Notes: a model not told the origin generated them from the sequence alone. A stretch of 64,000 nucleotides of DNA from Porphyromonas bennonis DSM 23058 = JCM 16335 (GCF_000375645.1 NZ_AQWR01000003.1:1-64000), one strand, 5' to 3'; shown: positions 34,815 through 44,471, counted from the stretch's first letter. Numbers and translations are program-made.

Positions 34815-37142
34815 TTATTCTTGGACCTTGACTATGCTGTTGTCCTTGTCGTAGTTATTCAGGCTGCGGTTGATGCGCTGTCCTTTCTTGCCGAAGGAGA
34901 CGTTCCATACAAGCCCCAGCGTCAGCATGTTGCCGTTGTCGGGGATGACGATGGACTGAGTGCCGGGTGCCACTCTTGAGTAATTTCTTGTGCGGTATAC
35001 ATCACCATTGGGGATGCCGACATAGAGCATTTGGGCGTAGAGGGTAAGGGTTTCCTTATTCCAGATAAAGGTTAGACCGGAGTTGGGTCCCGGTCGGGTG
35101 ATCGTCTGATTGCGCAGCGATGCGGGCACGTCTGTGTAGTAACCTGCGATAGTGAAGTCTCTGTAGGTGAACATCAAGGACAGATCCCAGTAAAAGTCGT
35201 GTAGCTCGAGTGGATTCCCGCCGACATCACTTCGGAAATAGTTGTATCCGGCATTTCCCACAATGGTCATAAAGCCGAGTAACCGACTCCAAGTCATGCT
35301 CAGCTTCGCTCCGGTCTTAGTATTGAAATGTCCGTTCTCCGGTCGCATAATGAAGGCATCCCGGCTTGCGTCGTAGAGGATACTGGAGTAAATGGGGTTG
35401 AAAGTATGGTTGTAGATTAGGTCGATGTATCCGTCTAACTTGTTCTTTCGGTAGCTTGCAGTCAGCCGGTTATTCAGCTCCGTGCCCGGCTTGAGGTCGG
35501 GATTACCGGCGTAGATGATCAGGTCATCGTAGCGCTGTGAGACGGGGGAGAGCTGCGAGAGTGCCGGCAGGTAGGGGGTAAGGTGGCTATTGAATGAGAA
35601 GTTCCAGTTATTGGTAGGTGAATAGAAGAGAGCCAGGCTGCTCTGGTTCTTTACGAACGTCCTGTGGTCGGCTTGGTCTGCAGTGTAGAGGACCTTGAGC
35701 CCTGTGCCGAGACTGTACTGCGTAGCCTTTGAGAGACGCCCCGATATTTGCCCGTAGAGGTACGTGTTGTTGCGGTCGAGTAGGTCGGTGTAGTCATCTG
35801 TGAGGTAGGTGTTAGATGCGCGTCCGTAGCTTTCTTGGAGTCCGAGGAGCAGATAAATCGCTGGGTGGATCAGTCTCTGATAGCTTACTTCTCCGACTAA
35901 GGAGTAGTATCGGTTTCTGACGGGGTTAGATACCGAGCTGGTTATGGTATCTTCCACCTTGTCAGTGAGATCGCGGTTGTTTTCGCCCGTCGTAAGGCTC
36001 CCGACAAGGTTTGTTTCCAAGATACCGCCGTCCCTGAAGCTGTGCTTGTAGTAAGCGTCCAAGGCCGGTACATAGCCCTTGTACCGACTCAGGCTGCGTC
36101 TGGTGTATGGTATCTTACCGGTCTCAGTCATCTCAGACCGAATGTCGTAGCTCTGTCTGCCAAAACCATTGCGCCAGGTCAGACTAAAAATGTTGCTCTT
36201 GTCCAGGATGTAGGAATAGGTAAGGTTTAGGCTCTGGTTGAGCATAAACATCGGACTCTTTTCCTGCCCGTTTTCCTCCCTCTTTATTTGTTGCTTTGGC
36301 TTGATAAAAGACTGGGAGGCATCTTGGCGCCATCTGGGATAGTCGCGATAGCTTCCTGTGTAATCGAGGGTGAGATCCGACTTGCCCCGGTGGTAATTGG
36401 CGCTAATGCCGGCTTCTGCTAATCCTGTCCAGAGTGCACTCTTGAGGCTTGTCCGCACCGTGCCGCCGTCGGTACGCTCTCTTAGGATGACATTGATGTA
36501 CCCACCTTGATCTTTGTCGAGGAGTCGGATGGAGGGAAGGTCGGAGTACTCGAGGCGTAGGATCTTCTTCGGATCGAGCTGAAGCACGTCACTCATCGTC
36601 TTGGGAACCCCGTTGATCATCCAGTAGATCTCTTTTCCGCGGATCTTTGCCGTTTTATGAGCCATATCCACCGTAAGCCCGGACAGGGAGAGATTAAAGA
36701 GGAGTGTAAGTGCATCCGGGCTTGCCTTGACGAGATTGGTCTTGGGGAAAATGATCTCGCGGTCGATCTGCTTTAGGTTGCCTTGGACGACCACTTCAGT
36801 GAGCGTCTTGTCGTCGTTTCTTAAGTAGATCTGTCCAAGGTCTATTTTCGCCTGTCTGGCGCCTTTGATGCCGATGGTTGTGGGTGCAAGTCCTACATAA
36901 GTGATGTGGAGGTCGGACACTCTCTGGCTCTCGGCTTGGATGACGAACGTGCCATCGTCCTTGGTGGCAAGTCCGGTAATCGTTTCTCCCTTAGTGTCTC
37001 TCAGACGAACAGATGCCCCAGGCACTGCCGTCGAGTCGCTCGCCATCAGCACTGTCCCCGTCACGGTCAGCTCTTGAGCGGTAATTGCTGTTCCCGTGAT
37101 GAGGAATAAGCTTCCGATTAGTACAATTGTCCGTAAGTTCAT
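34815..37142 (-). CDS. Outer-membrane beta-barrel protein, TonB-receptor-like
   Basis: A 775-residue outer-membrane protein with a signal peptide (MNLRTIVLIGSLFLITGTAITAQ). It has a carboxypeptidase-regulatory-like domain (about 25-110, VTGTVLMASDSTAVPGASVRL), a reduced plug-like region (about 115-225) and a barrel of the 'outer membrane beta-barrel family' type found in Bacteroidetes. No classic ligand motif is visible. The C-terminus SIVKVQE lacks the usual terminal aromatic residue. It begins 31 nt after a TetR-family gene in the same direction, so the regulator probably controls its own operon including this gene. Its DNA looks somewhat richer in A+T than its neighbours. The protein at 38157-40538 is a distant relative. 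Confidence 0.85.
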   Translation of the reverse strand: MNLRTIVLIGSLFLITGTAITAQELTVTGTVLMASDSTAVPGASVRLRDTKGETITGLATKDDGTFVIQAESQRVSDLHITYVGLAPTTIGIKGARQAKIDLGQIYLRNDDKTLTEVVVQGNLKQIDREIIFPKTNLVKASPDALTLLFNLSLSGLTVDMAHKTAKIRGKEIYWMINGVPKTMSDVLQLDPKKILRLEYSDLPSIRLLDKDQGGYINVILRERTDGGTVRTSLKSALWTGLAEAGISANYHRGKSDLTLDYTGSYRDYPRWRQDASQSFIKPKQQIKREENGQEKSPMFMLNQSLNLTYSYILDKSNIFSLTWRNGFGRQSYDIRSEMTETGKIPYTRRSLSRYKGYVPALDAYYKHSFRDGGILETNLVGSLTTGENNRDLTDKVEDTITSSVSNPVRNRYYSLVGEVSYQRLIHPAIYLLLGLQESYGRASNTYLTDDYTDLLDRNNTYLYGQISGRLSKATQYSLGTGLKVLYTADQADHRTFVKNQSSLALFYSPTNNWNFSFNSHLTPYLPALSQLSPVSQRYDDLIIYAGNPDLKPGTELNNRLTASYRKNKLDGYIDLIYNHTFNPIYSSILYDASRDAFIMRPENGHFNTKTGAKLSMTWSRLLGFMTIVGNAGYNYFRSDVGGNPLELHDFYWDLSLMFTYRDFTIAGYYTDVPASLRNQTITRPGPNSGLTFIWNKETLTLYAQMLYVGIPNGDVYRTRNYSRVAPGTQSIVIPDNGNMLTLGLVWNVSFGKKGQRINRSLNNYDKDNSIVKVQE

Positions 37143-37173
37143 AGCTTGCCTTTGATTCGTACTGTCTCACGTG

Positions 37174-37785
37174 TCATCCGCGTATAGCATTATACAGCAG
37201 CATATATTTCTTTTTCAGCTCCTCAATATCCAACTCACTCCCTATCATGAATTGGATAAACGAATCACCATAGTATAGCGATCGGAACATAGTGACTGCC
37301 AAGAGTGGGTCAATGCCCTGGCTCAGCTCTCCCACAGAGAGCCCCTTGTTGCAATACTCTACCCACAGTTTTGTTATCTCATGGTCTAGGGCGCCGCACT
37401 TGTTGCTAAACCCTTCGTAGTGAAACTTGGCAGAGGAGAGTAAGTTTATGTATTCCGAGGAGTTCGCACCTTTGAGGGTACTCCTTACAGAGTTCATTCG
37501 CTCTTTCGTGAGGTTTAGTTCGTTTGTTATGAAGCCAAGGAATGGCTTCTCGCTTGATACAGACACCTCTCTCTGGAGGGAGTTGGATAGCAGCTCAAAG
37601 ACGAACTTGTCGATGACCGCTCTGTAGAGTCCTTCCTTGTTCTTCACCTTATAGTAGATAGCTCCTCTGGACAATCCTATTATTTCTTCAAGATCAGAGG
37701 TGGTGACATCCGCATACTCCTTTGTCAAGAAGAGGTTGAATGCTCCCACGAGTATCTGATTCCTACGTTCTTCGCTCTTGCTCAT
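37174..37785 (-). CDS. TetR-family transcriptional regulator
   Basis: A 203-residue regulator. The N-terminal DNA-binding domain (residues 1-50) reads SKSEERRNQILVGAFNLFL ... TSDLEEIIGLSRGAIYYKVKNKEGLY, matching the TetR helix-turn-helix. The C-terminal ligand domain is divergent. The ATG at 37785 is preferred over an in-frame ATG at 37911, because a good promoter (TTTG, 20 nt, TACCTTGG) lies between them. It is co-oriented with the downstream outer-membrane protein gene (31-nt gap), which suggests autoregulation of the pair. Its A+T content is noticeably higher than most of the window, a possible sign of horizontal acquisition. Confidence 0.9.
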   Translation of the reverse strand: MSKSEERRNQILVGAFNLFLTKEYADVTTSDLEEIIGLSRGAIYYKVKNKEGLYRAVIDKFVFELLSNSLQREVSVSSEKPFLGFITNELNLTKERMNSVRSTLKGANSSEYINLLSSAKFHYEGFSNKCGALDHEITKLWVEYCNKGLSVGELSQGIDPLLAVTMFRSLYYGDSFIQFMIGSELDIEELKKKYMLLYNAIRG

Positions 37786-37822
37786 CTGCTTTAGTACTAC
37801 CGTAATAATGTCTTTCTGGGTG

Positions 37823-37854
37823 CCAAGGTAGACATATAAAACCAAACTGTCAAA
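37823..37854 (-). promoter_or_regulatory. Complete -33/-7 promoter of the TetR operon
   Basis: On the minus strand TTTG (37851-37854), a 20-nt spacer, then TACCTTGG (37823-37830; 7 of 8 to TAnnTTTG). This is the best paired Bacteroidetes promoter in the window and decides the TetR start codon. Confidence 0.65.
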
Positions 37855-37934
37855 CCACACTTGTTGAGGTGGTAATGAATAATAGAACGGGACGCGAGGG
37901 ACGGTGTCCAATGCCCGATGGATAGGGCGTCGAT

Positions 37935-37994
37935 CTAATACTGGTATTAGTGAAGTCTATTACCGGTATTACTCATCACTAATATCGGTATTAG
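37935..37994. repeat. 22-bp-period palindrome array, locus 3 (3 units)
   Basis: Units start at 37935, 37957 and 37979: CTAATACTGGTATTAG, CTATTACCGGTATTAC, CTAATATCGGTATTAG, with spacers TGAAGT (also used at locus 1) and TCATCA. This copy sits in the divergent gap between the TetR gene and an outer-membrane protein gene. Confidence 0.9.
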
Positions 37995-38104
37995 AGATTT
38001 CCCCGAGGAGTGGACTGCTTTGGTAGGGGTGATCAGAAGCAGCGCCGTAGATCGTATTTGATTAACTTCTAGAAGTCTGCAACTGAGTTGCGAGCGATAG
38101 TACC

Positions 38105-38112
38105 TACCTTTG
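38105..38112 (+). promoter_or_regulatory. -7 element of the 38-kb outer-membrane protein gene
   Basis: TACCTTTG, exact consensus, 44 nt before the start codon at 38157. Confidence 0.5.
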
Positions 38113-38156
38113 CGGGTGAGGAGGGGAGGCGACTCAGTACATAGTAGATAAGTTTA

Positions 38157-40538
38157 ATGAAGCGATTATTTTTCTTGGTATCCCTACTGATGATGATAGG
38201 GGTTTGGGGAGTTTCAGCACAGGAGCTCCGTGGGGTAGTGTATGACGAGGCAGGGGAACCGCTCCCCTACGCGACCGTCAAGGTGAAGAGCATCGACGGC
38301 AGCAAGGTGCTCACAGGAGGTGTAACCCGTGACGATGGCTCCTTTACTCTACAGACTGGGCAGCAGCAGTTACCCCTATTACTCGAGGCAAGCTTGATCG
38401 GATTCACCACCAAGGAGGTGAGGTGCGAGAGCTTCTCCGATTACAAGATCGTACTAAAGGAGAGTGCCTTAGTGCTAGATGAGGTCTCCGTCACCGCTAA
38501 TCGTATCACACACCGGATGGTCGCCGGTGGCATCAGCACCTCCATAGAGGCCTCTCCGCTCGCAAATCTATCGGACGTCTATAGTGTGCTCAGAGGCGTG
38601 CCACTGGTCGAGATCGAGGGGACCGAAGTACGGGTAGCTGGCAAGGGGACCCCCATCATATACATCAATGACCGACTGATGACCGACCCCAATCAGCTGC
38701 GCAACCTCAAGCCCTACCTCATCCGAGACATAGAGGTACTCACCAATCCCGGTGCCAGGTATAGCTCCTCCGCCGAGTCGGTGATCAAGATCTACACCAA
38801 GCGCGAGCAGGGCACCGGTCTCAGCGGCGAGGTAAAGCTCGATCTAAATAATCAGATAGGTAGCCCCATGGGTTATCAGCCCTACCTTCGGCTCAATTAT
38901 CGGCTCAATAACTGGGACTTTTTCACCAGTGTCATGTACAAGGACGAGCAGACCAATCACTCCTTCCCCTCCCTCCGTACTCACGGCAAAACCGATCAAA
39001 GCGAGTGGATCAATCAATCCACCACCAAGCACAAGGAGGGTGTACAGACACAGGAGTATACGGTGGGCATCAATTACGAAGACGAGGTGCAGAGCGCAGG
39101 CTTCAGATACCGTATTGCCGCCGATAAGGAGGACTCCTGGATGTTCTCCGACCTCACCAGCAACCACCTCAGGCCCACACCCGAGGCGGTGGAGCGCTTC
39201 TTTGGCAAGTCACAGACCCTCAAGCCCTGGAATGCCTCGCACCGACCCAATCTCTACTACCTGCGGAGGTTTGGGGACTGGAAGGCACAGATCGACCTCG
39301 ACTACTTCCAGACCGGTATGAGCCACTCCACTGAGAGGGCAGCAGAGGGACACACGGAGGCGTACGAGCTCTCCGGCGTGGAGAATAGCCATGGGGCGAA
39401 GTACCAGTCGGCCGGAGCGCGCTTGGACATCTCCGGACCACTCTGGGGCGGTCGTCTCGAGATGGGTGGGGAGTACTCTAAGGTCCATAACCGCTTTTAC
39501 AATCATCTCGATGCCAGCCTCAATCTCACCGACCTGGATAGCGAACAGCGGGAGCAGTTTCTAGCTCTCTACTTAGAGTATCAGCGCAAGATAGCCTCCG
39601 AGTGGAGCGCCACCGCAGGCTTGCGCATGGAGCACCTCGCGAATAAGTATATAGACAAGGGGGTATTAGATCCCGATAAGAGCCATACCACCACCAATCT
39701 ATTCCCCACACTGGCAGTCTCAGGTCGCCTCTTGGGTGTGCGCACCGAGCTCTCCTTCAGGAGCCGGATCAATCGACCAAGCTACGTACAGCTACAGCCA
39801 CAGTACCTATATGTAAGCCGATACGAGTACAAGGTGGGCGACCCCAACCTCAAGGACGCCATCGACTACTCCACTGCTCTCACCCTCAGTAAGAGCTGGC
39901 TTACCACCATCCTCAGCCACACCTATAGCCGCGACTGTCTCACCCCGGAGACCGCCCTCTTTACCGACCCCACCACCGGAGTCGTTCGCCCCTATATCAC
40001 CCTATACAAGACCGTCAACGCCCCTCCACACCATGCTCTCTCGGCGGCGATGGTAGCCAGCCCTACGATCAAGTGGTGGAAGCCCACCTTCACCCTGCGC
40101 CTCTCCAAGATGATCGGCTACGACCTCTGGAACTTTGAGGAGCGGATCACCAAGCGTAAGGCGACCCTCGCCCTCAGCGTGGCTAATCAATTCACCCTCC
40201 CCAGGGATATCAGCATGGTTTTCAACGTCGGCTACACCCCATTTGGTAACGAAGACAATATGGAGTTCACCGCCCCCATCCTCACCAGCTACGCCGAGAT
40301 CTCCAAGCAGTGGCTTAAGGAAAAAAATCTCCTCACCACCCTCTCTATCAGCAACCTCTTCAATACCACCCACTCCGTGCGTACCGCCACCAGGTACAGC
40401 GTGATGGAGTCCACCGAGCACGTGCCTCCACGTATTGCCTTCACCGTCTCCTACCGCTTCAATAGCTCCAAGGACAAGTACCAAGGCACCGGCGCCCTCG
40501 AGTCAGTCATCGACCGCATGACTGCGGACCACGACTAA
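38157..40538 (+). CDS. Outer-membrane beta-barrel protein, TonB-receptor-like
   Basis: A 793-residue outer-membrane protein. The signal peptide is MKRLFFLVSLLMMIGVWGVSAQ. It carries a carboxypeptidase-regulatory-like domain (about 23-105, LRGVVYDEAGEPLPYATVKV), a plug-like domain with VLRGVPLVEIEGTEVRVAGKG and INDRLMTDPNQL (about 120-215) and a barrel of the Bacteroidetes 'outer membrane beta-barrel family' (CarboxypepD_reg + OMP_b-brl_3). The C-terminus extends past the barrel as a charged tail. It is transcribed alone, divergent from the TetR operon with a palindrome array between them. Substrate unknown; a TonB-coupled importer is likely. Confidence 0.88.
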   Translation: MKRLFFLVSLLMMIGVWGVSAQELRGVVYDEAGEPLPYATVKVKSIDGSKVLTGGVTRDDGSFTLQTGQQQLPLLLEASLIGFTTKEVRCESFSDYKIVLKESALVLDEVSVTANRITHRMVAGGISTSIEASPLANLSDVYSVLRGVPLVEIEGTEVRVAGKGTPIIYINDRLMTDPNQLRNLKPYLIRDIEVLTNPGARYSSSAESVIKIYTKREQGTGLSGEVKLDLNNQIGSPMGYQPYLRLNYRLNNWDFFTSVMYKDEQTNHSFPSLRTHGKTDQSEWINQSTTKHKEGVQTQEYTVGINYEDEVQSAGFRYRIAADKEDSWMFSDLTSNHLRPTPEAVERFFGKSQTLKPWNASHRPNLYYLRRFGDWKAQIDLDYFQTGMSHSTERAAEGHTEAYELSGVENSHGAKYQSAGARLDISGPLWGGRLEMGGEYSKVHNRFYNHLDASLNLTDLDSEQREQFLALYLEYQRKIASEWSATAGLRMEHLANKYIDKGVLDPDKSHTTTNLFPTLAVSGRLLGVRTELSFRSRINRPSYVQLQPQYLYVSRYEYKVGDPNLKDAIDYSTALTLSKSWLTTILSHTYSRDCLTPETALFTDPTTGVVRPYITLYKTVNAPPHHALSAAMVASPTIKWWKPTFTLRLSKMIGYDLWNFEERITKRKATLALSVANQFTLPRDISMVFNVGYTPFGNEDNMEFTAPILTSYAEISKQWLKEKNLLTTLSISNLFNTTHSVRTATRYSVMESTEHVPPRIAFTVSYRFNSSKDKYQGTGALESVIDRMTADHD

Positions 40539-40573
40539 CCGCTGCACAGCCGCTAGGCACCTCACCAGAGGTA

Positions 40574-40635
40574 ACAAGTCGGACGAGTCGGACAGGTCGG
40601 CAAATCAATGCCACTGTCCGACTCGTCCGGCTTGT
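40574..40635. repeat. Long hairpin between the outer-membrane protein gene and mnmG
   Basis: Two 22-nt arms (40574-40595 and 40614-40635), 21 of 22 positions paired, around an 18-nt loop. The arms consist of GTCGGAC-like sub-repeats. No T-tract follows, so it is not a classic terminator, though it may still end the upstream transcript. Confidence 0.8.
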
Positions 40636-40690
40636 CTGATAATGAGAGGGCGGAGTGTTTTGGATCGTCATCCGACGGCGCAAATCTGCG

Positions 40691-40698
40691 TATCTTTG
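40691..40698 (+). promoter_or_regulatory. -7 element of mnmG, start codon 5 nt downstream
   Basis: TATCTTTG ends 5 nt before the mnmG ATG at 40704, implying a leaderless or nearly leaderless mRNA and fixing the start. Confidence 0.6.
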
Positions 40699-40703
40699 CG
40701 GAT

Positions 40704-42584
40704 ATGAGACTATCCTATGATATCATAGTGGTCGGTGCCGGCCATGCTGGCTGTGAGGCGGCTCACGCGGCGGCCCTGCTCGGCTCCCGTACCCTCCTCA
40801 TCACCATGGATCTCGACAAGATCGCCCAGATGTCGTGCAACCCCGCCGTGGGAGGCATCGCCAAGGGGCAGATCGTGCGCGAGCTGGATGCCCTCGGCGG
40901 TCTGATGGGGATCATTACCGATAGGTCGTCGATGCAATTTCGGATGCTCAATAGGAGCAAGGGACCCGCAATGTGGAGCCCCCGCTCTCAGAGCGATAGG
41001 GGGCGATTCTCTCACCTGTGGCGAACTTATCTCGAGCAGACGCCCAATCTCTCCCTCTGGCAGGATGCTGTCGTGCAGCTGCTCCACGAGGGTGGGGCGG
41101 TCACCGGCGTCGTCACCGCTATGGGGCTTACGATAAAGGCGAAGTCTGTGATCCTCACCAATGGGACCTTCCTCAATGGCCTGATGCACATCGGCAGCGT
41201 GAAGATCCCTGGGGGACGCATCGCCGAGCCGGCCTCGCTCCGCCTCTCGGAGCAGATCACTGGGCTGGGCTTCAGGACCGATCGGATGAAGACCGGCACG
41301 CCGATGCGGCTGGATGGTCGGACGATCCACTTTGACCTCTGCCAGCGTCAGGAGGGCGAGGAGGGATGGCACCACTTCTCTTTCCTCCCCGGGGTGTCTC
41401 GCTTAGAGACTCCGCAGAGGCCCTGCTTCCTGACGGAGACGACGCCTGCCAGCCATGAGGTGCTGCGGCGTCACCTCGACGAGGCACCGCTCTACAATGG
41501 TCAGATACACAGCATAGGACCGCGCTACTGCCCCAGCATAGAGACGAAGATCGTCACCTTTGCCGGGAAGGATCACCACCCGCTCTTCCTCGAGCCGGAG
41601 GGCGCCGACACGACGATGTATTACCTTAATGGCTTCAGCAGTTCGCTCCCCATAGAGGTGCAGGAGGAGGCGATCCGGCAGATCCCGGCGCTGCGCGATG
41701 CGACGATCATGCGGCCCGGCTATGCGATCGAGTACGACTTCTTTGACCCTACGCAGCTGCACCACACGCTGGAGACGAAGTTGGTCAAGGGGCTCTTCTT
41801 TGCAGGTCAGATCAATGGCACGACAGGCTACGAGGAGGCGGCAGGGCAGGGCTTCGTCGCCGGGGTTAATGCCCACTTCGCTGCTCAGTCTCTTGCCAAG
41901 TCCTTTACCCTCGCTCGGGATGAGGCCTACATAGGGGTGTTGATCGATGACTTAGTGACGAAGGGGGTGGACGAGCCCTACCGGATGTTTACCAGTCGCT
42001 CAGAGTACCGCATCCTCCTAAGGCAGGACAATGCCGACAGACGTCTCACGCCTAAGGGGATAGAGCTGGGGACGGTCGACTTGTGTCGTGAGAGGCGACT
42101 GGAGGCGAAGCTGGCGCTGATCGATCGCTTTGAGGAGCTGCTCAGGGACACTTCCGTAGCCGACACGCCAGACCTTGCGGCTTACTTCGCGCGGGTAGGG
42201 GAGACGCCGCTGAGGCATCCGCAGAGGCTCCGTGAGGTGATCCTTCGCCCCCGTATCACGCTGGATGGACTGGTCCCCTTTGTCCCACAGCTGGCGAACT
42301 TCTTAGAGCAGGGTCAGCTGGCGGAGGAGGTGAAGGAGACCATCGAGGTGGAGGTGAAGTATGCCGGCTACATCGCTCGCGAGCGTCAGGCTGCCGAGAA
42401 AGCTCGCCACTTAGAGGACATTCGCATCGCCGGCCACTTTGACTACCTCTCCATACAGTCGCTCTCGACCGAGGCTCGTCAGAAGCTCGACCGGATCCGC
42501 CCGGCGACCATCGGTCAGGCCTCCCGCATCCCCGGCATCAGCCCCTCGGATATCAATATCCTCCTGATACTCATGGGACGATAG
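40704..42584 (+). CDS. mnmG: tRNA uridine-5-carboxymethylaminomethyl modification enzyme MnmG
   Basis: A 626-residue FAD enzyme (GidA). With MnmE and 5,10-methylene-tetrahydrofolate it builds the cmnm5 group on U34 of several tRNAs. The N-terminus YDIIVVGAGHAGCEAA is the FAD dinucleotide-binding motif. The conserved CNPAVGGIAKG and INGTTGYEEAAGQG blocks are present, and the C-terminal tRNA/MnmE-binding helices end the protein. The start at 40704 agrees with known proteins; the longer in-frame ATG at 40608 lies inside a hairpin and upstream of the promoter. A parS-like site occupies the 25-nt gap to uvrC. mnmE is not in the window. Confidence 0.97.
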   Translation: MRLSYDIIVVGAGHAGCEAAHAAALLGSRTLLITMDLDKIAQMSCNPAVGGIAKGQIVRELDALGGLMGIITDRSSMQFRMLNRSKGPAMWSPRSQSDRGRFSHLWRTYLEQTPNLSLWQDAVVQLLHEGGAVTGVVTAMGLTIKAKSVILTNGTFLNGLMHIGSVKIPGGRIAEPASLRLSEQITGLGFRTDRMKTGTPMRLDGRTIHFDLCQRQEGEEGWHHFSFLPGVSRLETPQRPCFLTETTPASHEVLRRHLDEAPLYNGQIHSIGPRYCPSIETKIVTFAGKDHHPLFLEPEGADTTMYYLNGFSSSLPIEVQEEAIRQIPALRDATIMRPGYAIEYDFFDPTQLHHTLETKLVKGLFFAGQINGTTGYEEAAGQGFVAGVNAHFAAQSLAKSFTLARDEAYIGVLIDDLVTKGVDEPYRMFTSRSEYRILLRQDNADRRLTPKGIELGTVDLCRERRLEAKLALIDRFEELLRDTSVADTPDLAAYFARVGETPLRHPQRLREVILRPRITLDGLVPFVPQLANFLEQGQLAEEVKETIEVEVKYAGYIARERQAAEKARHLEDIRIAGHFDYLSIQSLSTEARQKLDRIRPATIGQASRIPGISPSDINILLILMGR

Positions 42585-42591
42585 CCCTTTC

Positions 42592-42607
42592 TGTTTCACG
42601 TGGAACC
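42592..42607. promoter_or_regulatory. parS-like centromere site 1
   Basis: TGTTTCACGTGGAACC; its reverse complement GGTTCCACGTGAAACA matches the bacterial ParB-binding consensus TGTTNCACGTGAAACA at all but one position. It fills the intergenic gap between mnmG and uvrC. Confidence 0.8.
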
Positions 42608-42609
42608 CT

Positions 42610-44439
42610 ATGCTGATAGCCAAGAAAGACATACGCAACAGCCTATCCGTGATCCCTGAGTCGCCCGGTGTCTATATCTACCGCGACAAGGAGGACAAGG
42701 TGCTCTACGTCGGTAAGGCAAAAAATCTCCGTAAGCGGGTGGGGCAGTACTTCCAGCGCGAGTCGGATCGGCCCAACGCTCGGGCGATGCTGCGTGTTTT
42801 TGAGACCGTGGAGTATATCGTGGTCCAGACGGAGACAGATGCGCTCTTGCTTGAGAATAACCTCATCAAGACGCACCAGCCGCCCTACAATATTATGCTC
42901 AAGCATGGTAATTTCTACCCTTACATCTACGTCACGAGGGAGCGCTTCCCGCGCTTTGGGACCACGCACAAGCCTCAGCCGGGCGGTAGCACGGAGTACT
43001 ATGGTCCCTATCCCAATAAGTCGATGGCCTATCAGCTGGTCCAGCTCTTCCGCCGGCTCTATAAGTTTCGTACCTGTACATATAACCTCTCTCCGGAGAA
43101 TATCGAGCGGGGAAAATTTCGTGTCTGCCTGAAGTACCACATCGGCCGCTGCAAGGGTCCTTGCGAAGGTCTGCAGACGGAGGAGGACTACGACAGGGAC
43201 GTACGGGCGGCTAAGGAGATCCTGCGAGGGCATATCACGGAGGTGAAGCGGGATATCAAGGAGGTGATGACAAAGGCATCCGAGGAGCTGGACTTTGAGA
43301 CCGCCCTGCAGATGCAGAATATGCTCTATACGCTGGAGAACTACCAGGGGAAGAGCACCATCATGAGCAACGTTATCGGGGATGCGCTTGTGGCCACCTA
43401 TGGCTCCTCGCGTCGCTCCTTCTTCGTCAATTATCTCCTGACGCGGGACGGGCGGATCATCTCGGGGCGCACTATGGAGTACCGTCGGGGAATCGAGGAG
43501 GACGAGGAGGAGCTCTTTGCCTCTGTCCTGAAGGACCTGCTTGATACGCTGCCGCTGGAGGGCACTCGCGAGCTCATTCTCCCCCTCATGCCGGAGTACC
43601 TCGACCTCTCTGCCTATCGCGTCACGATCCCTCAGAGGGGCGACCGTAGGCATATCCTGGACCTGAGCCAGCACAATGTGGATCAGTTCATCAAGGACAA
43701 GGATCTGCAGGCGGAGAAGCTCAACCCCGCCCAGCACAATATGCAGATCCTGCGAGACCTGCAGAGCTCCGTCGGGCTGCCTACGCTTCCGTGGCACGTG
43801 GAGTGCTTCGATAACTCCAATATCCAGGGTGCCGATCCCGTGGCTGCCTGTGTCGTCTTTAAGGGCGGTGTCCCCTCCAAGAAGGACTACCGGCTCTACC
43901 ACATCAAGACGGTCGAGGGGCCGGACGACTACGCCTCGATGCACGAGGTGGTGGTGCGGCGCTACAGCCGCCTACGTGACGAGGGGGAGGAGCTCCCCGA
44001 CCTCATCATCACCGATGGAGGTAAAGGTCAGATGAGCGTGGTGAGGGAAGCGCTTGAAGAAGTGGGTGTGGAGATACCGATCCTCGGTCTCGCCAAGGAC
44101 GATCGTCACCGGACCAGCGAGGTGCTCTATGGAGATCCGCCTCAGGTGATCGGCATCATGCAGCGCGGGCAGGTCTTTCACCTCTTGGAGCGGATCCAAA
44201 ATGAGGTGCACCGCTTTGCCATCACATTTCACCGAAATGTCCATGCTAAGAAATCGATCTCCTCTGAGCTCGACGCTATTGCAGGCATCGGTCCTGCCAC
44301 TCAGAAGAAGCTGATCCGTACCTTCAAGTCTGTGAAGCGGATCCGTGAGTCAGTCTCTCTCGACGAACTGGCAGAGACCATCGGCCCCGCAAAGGCTCGC
44401 CTTGTGTGGGACTACTTCCACCCCGACAGCGAGGCCTGA
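42610..44439 (+). CDS. uvrC: Excinuclease ABC subunit C
   Basis: A 609-residue UvrC, the dual-incision nuclease of nucleotide excision repair. The N-terminal GIY-YIG nuclease domain (SPGVYIYRDKEDKVLYVGKAKNLRKRV, shown by GVYIYRD and LYVGKAKNL) makes the 3' cut. A UvrB-binding UVR motif follows near residues 205-240. The RNase H-like domain (VECFDNSNIQGADPVAA and DLIITDGGKGQ) makes the 5' cut. C-terminal helix-hairpin-helix motifs (IAGIGPATQKKLI) bind DNA. Length and order are normal. It follows mnmG by 25 nt, across a parS-like site, and has no separate strong promoter that I can see. Confidence 0.97.
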   Translation: MLIAKKDIRNSLSVIPESPGVYIYRDKEDKVLYVGKAKNLRKRVGQYFQRESDRPNARAMLRVFETVEYIVVQTETDALLLENNLIKTHQPPYNIMLKHGNFYPYIYVTRERFPRFGTTHKPQPGGSTEYYGPYPNKSMAYQLVQLFRRLYKFRTCTYNLSPENIERGKFRVCLKYHIGRCKGPCEGLQTEEDYDRDVRAAKEILRGHITEVKRDIKEVMTKASEELDFETALQMQNMLYTLENYQGKSTIMSNVIGDALVATYGSSRRSFFVNYLLTRDGRIISGRTMEYRRGIEEDEEELFASVLKDLLDTLPLEGTRELILPLMPEYLDLSAYRVTIPQRGDRRHILDLSQHNVDQFIKDKDLQAEKLNPAQHNMQILRDLQSSVGLPTLPWHVECFDNSNIQGADPVAACVVFKGGVPSKKDYRLYHIKTVEGPDDYASMHEVVVRRYSRLRDEGEELPDLIITDGGKGQMSVVREALEEVGVEIPILGLAKDDRHRTSEVLYGDPPQVIGIMQRGQVFHLLERIQNEVHRFAITFHRNVHAKKSISSELDAIAGIGPATQKKLIRTFKSVKRIRESVSLDELAETIGPAKARLVWDYFHPDSEA

Positions 44440-44459
44440 CCCGTATTCTCCTAAAGTTG

Positions 44460-44467
44460 TATCTTTG
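44460..44467 (+). promoter_or_regulatory. -7 element of dtd, start codon 4 nt downstream
   Basis: TATCTTTG ends 4 nt before the dtd ATG at 44472, so the predicted transcript starts at the start codon. Confidence 0.55.
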
Positions 44468-44471
44468 GCTT

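Noticed and set aside
37786-37911. Longer N-terminus for the TetR regulator
   Set aside because: The extra 42 codons include the best promoter in the window, and the TetR domain begins at the internal ATG (37785).
40608-40703. Longer N-terminus for mnmG
   Set aside because: The upstream ATG lies in a hairpin and before the -7 element; known MnmG proteins begin near the FAD motif.
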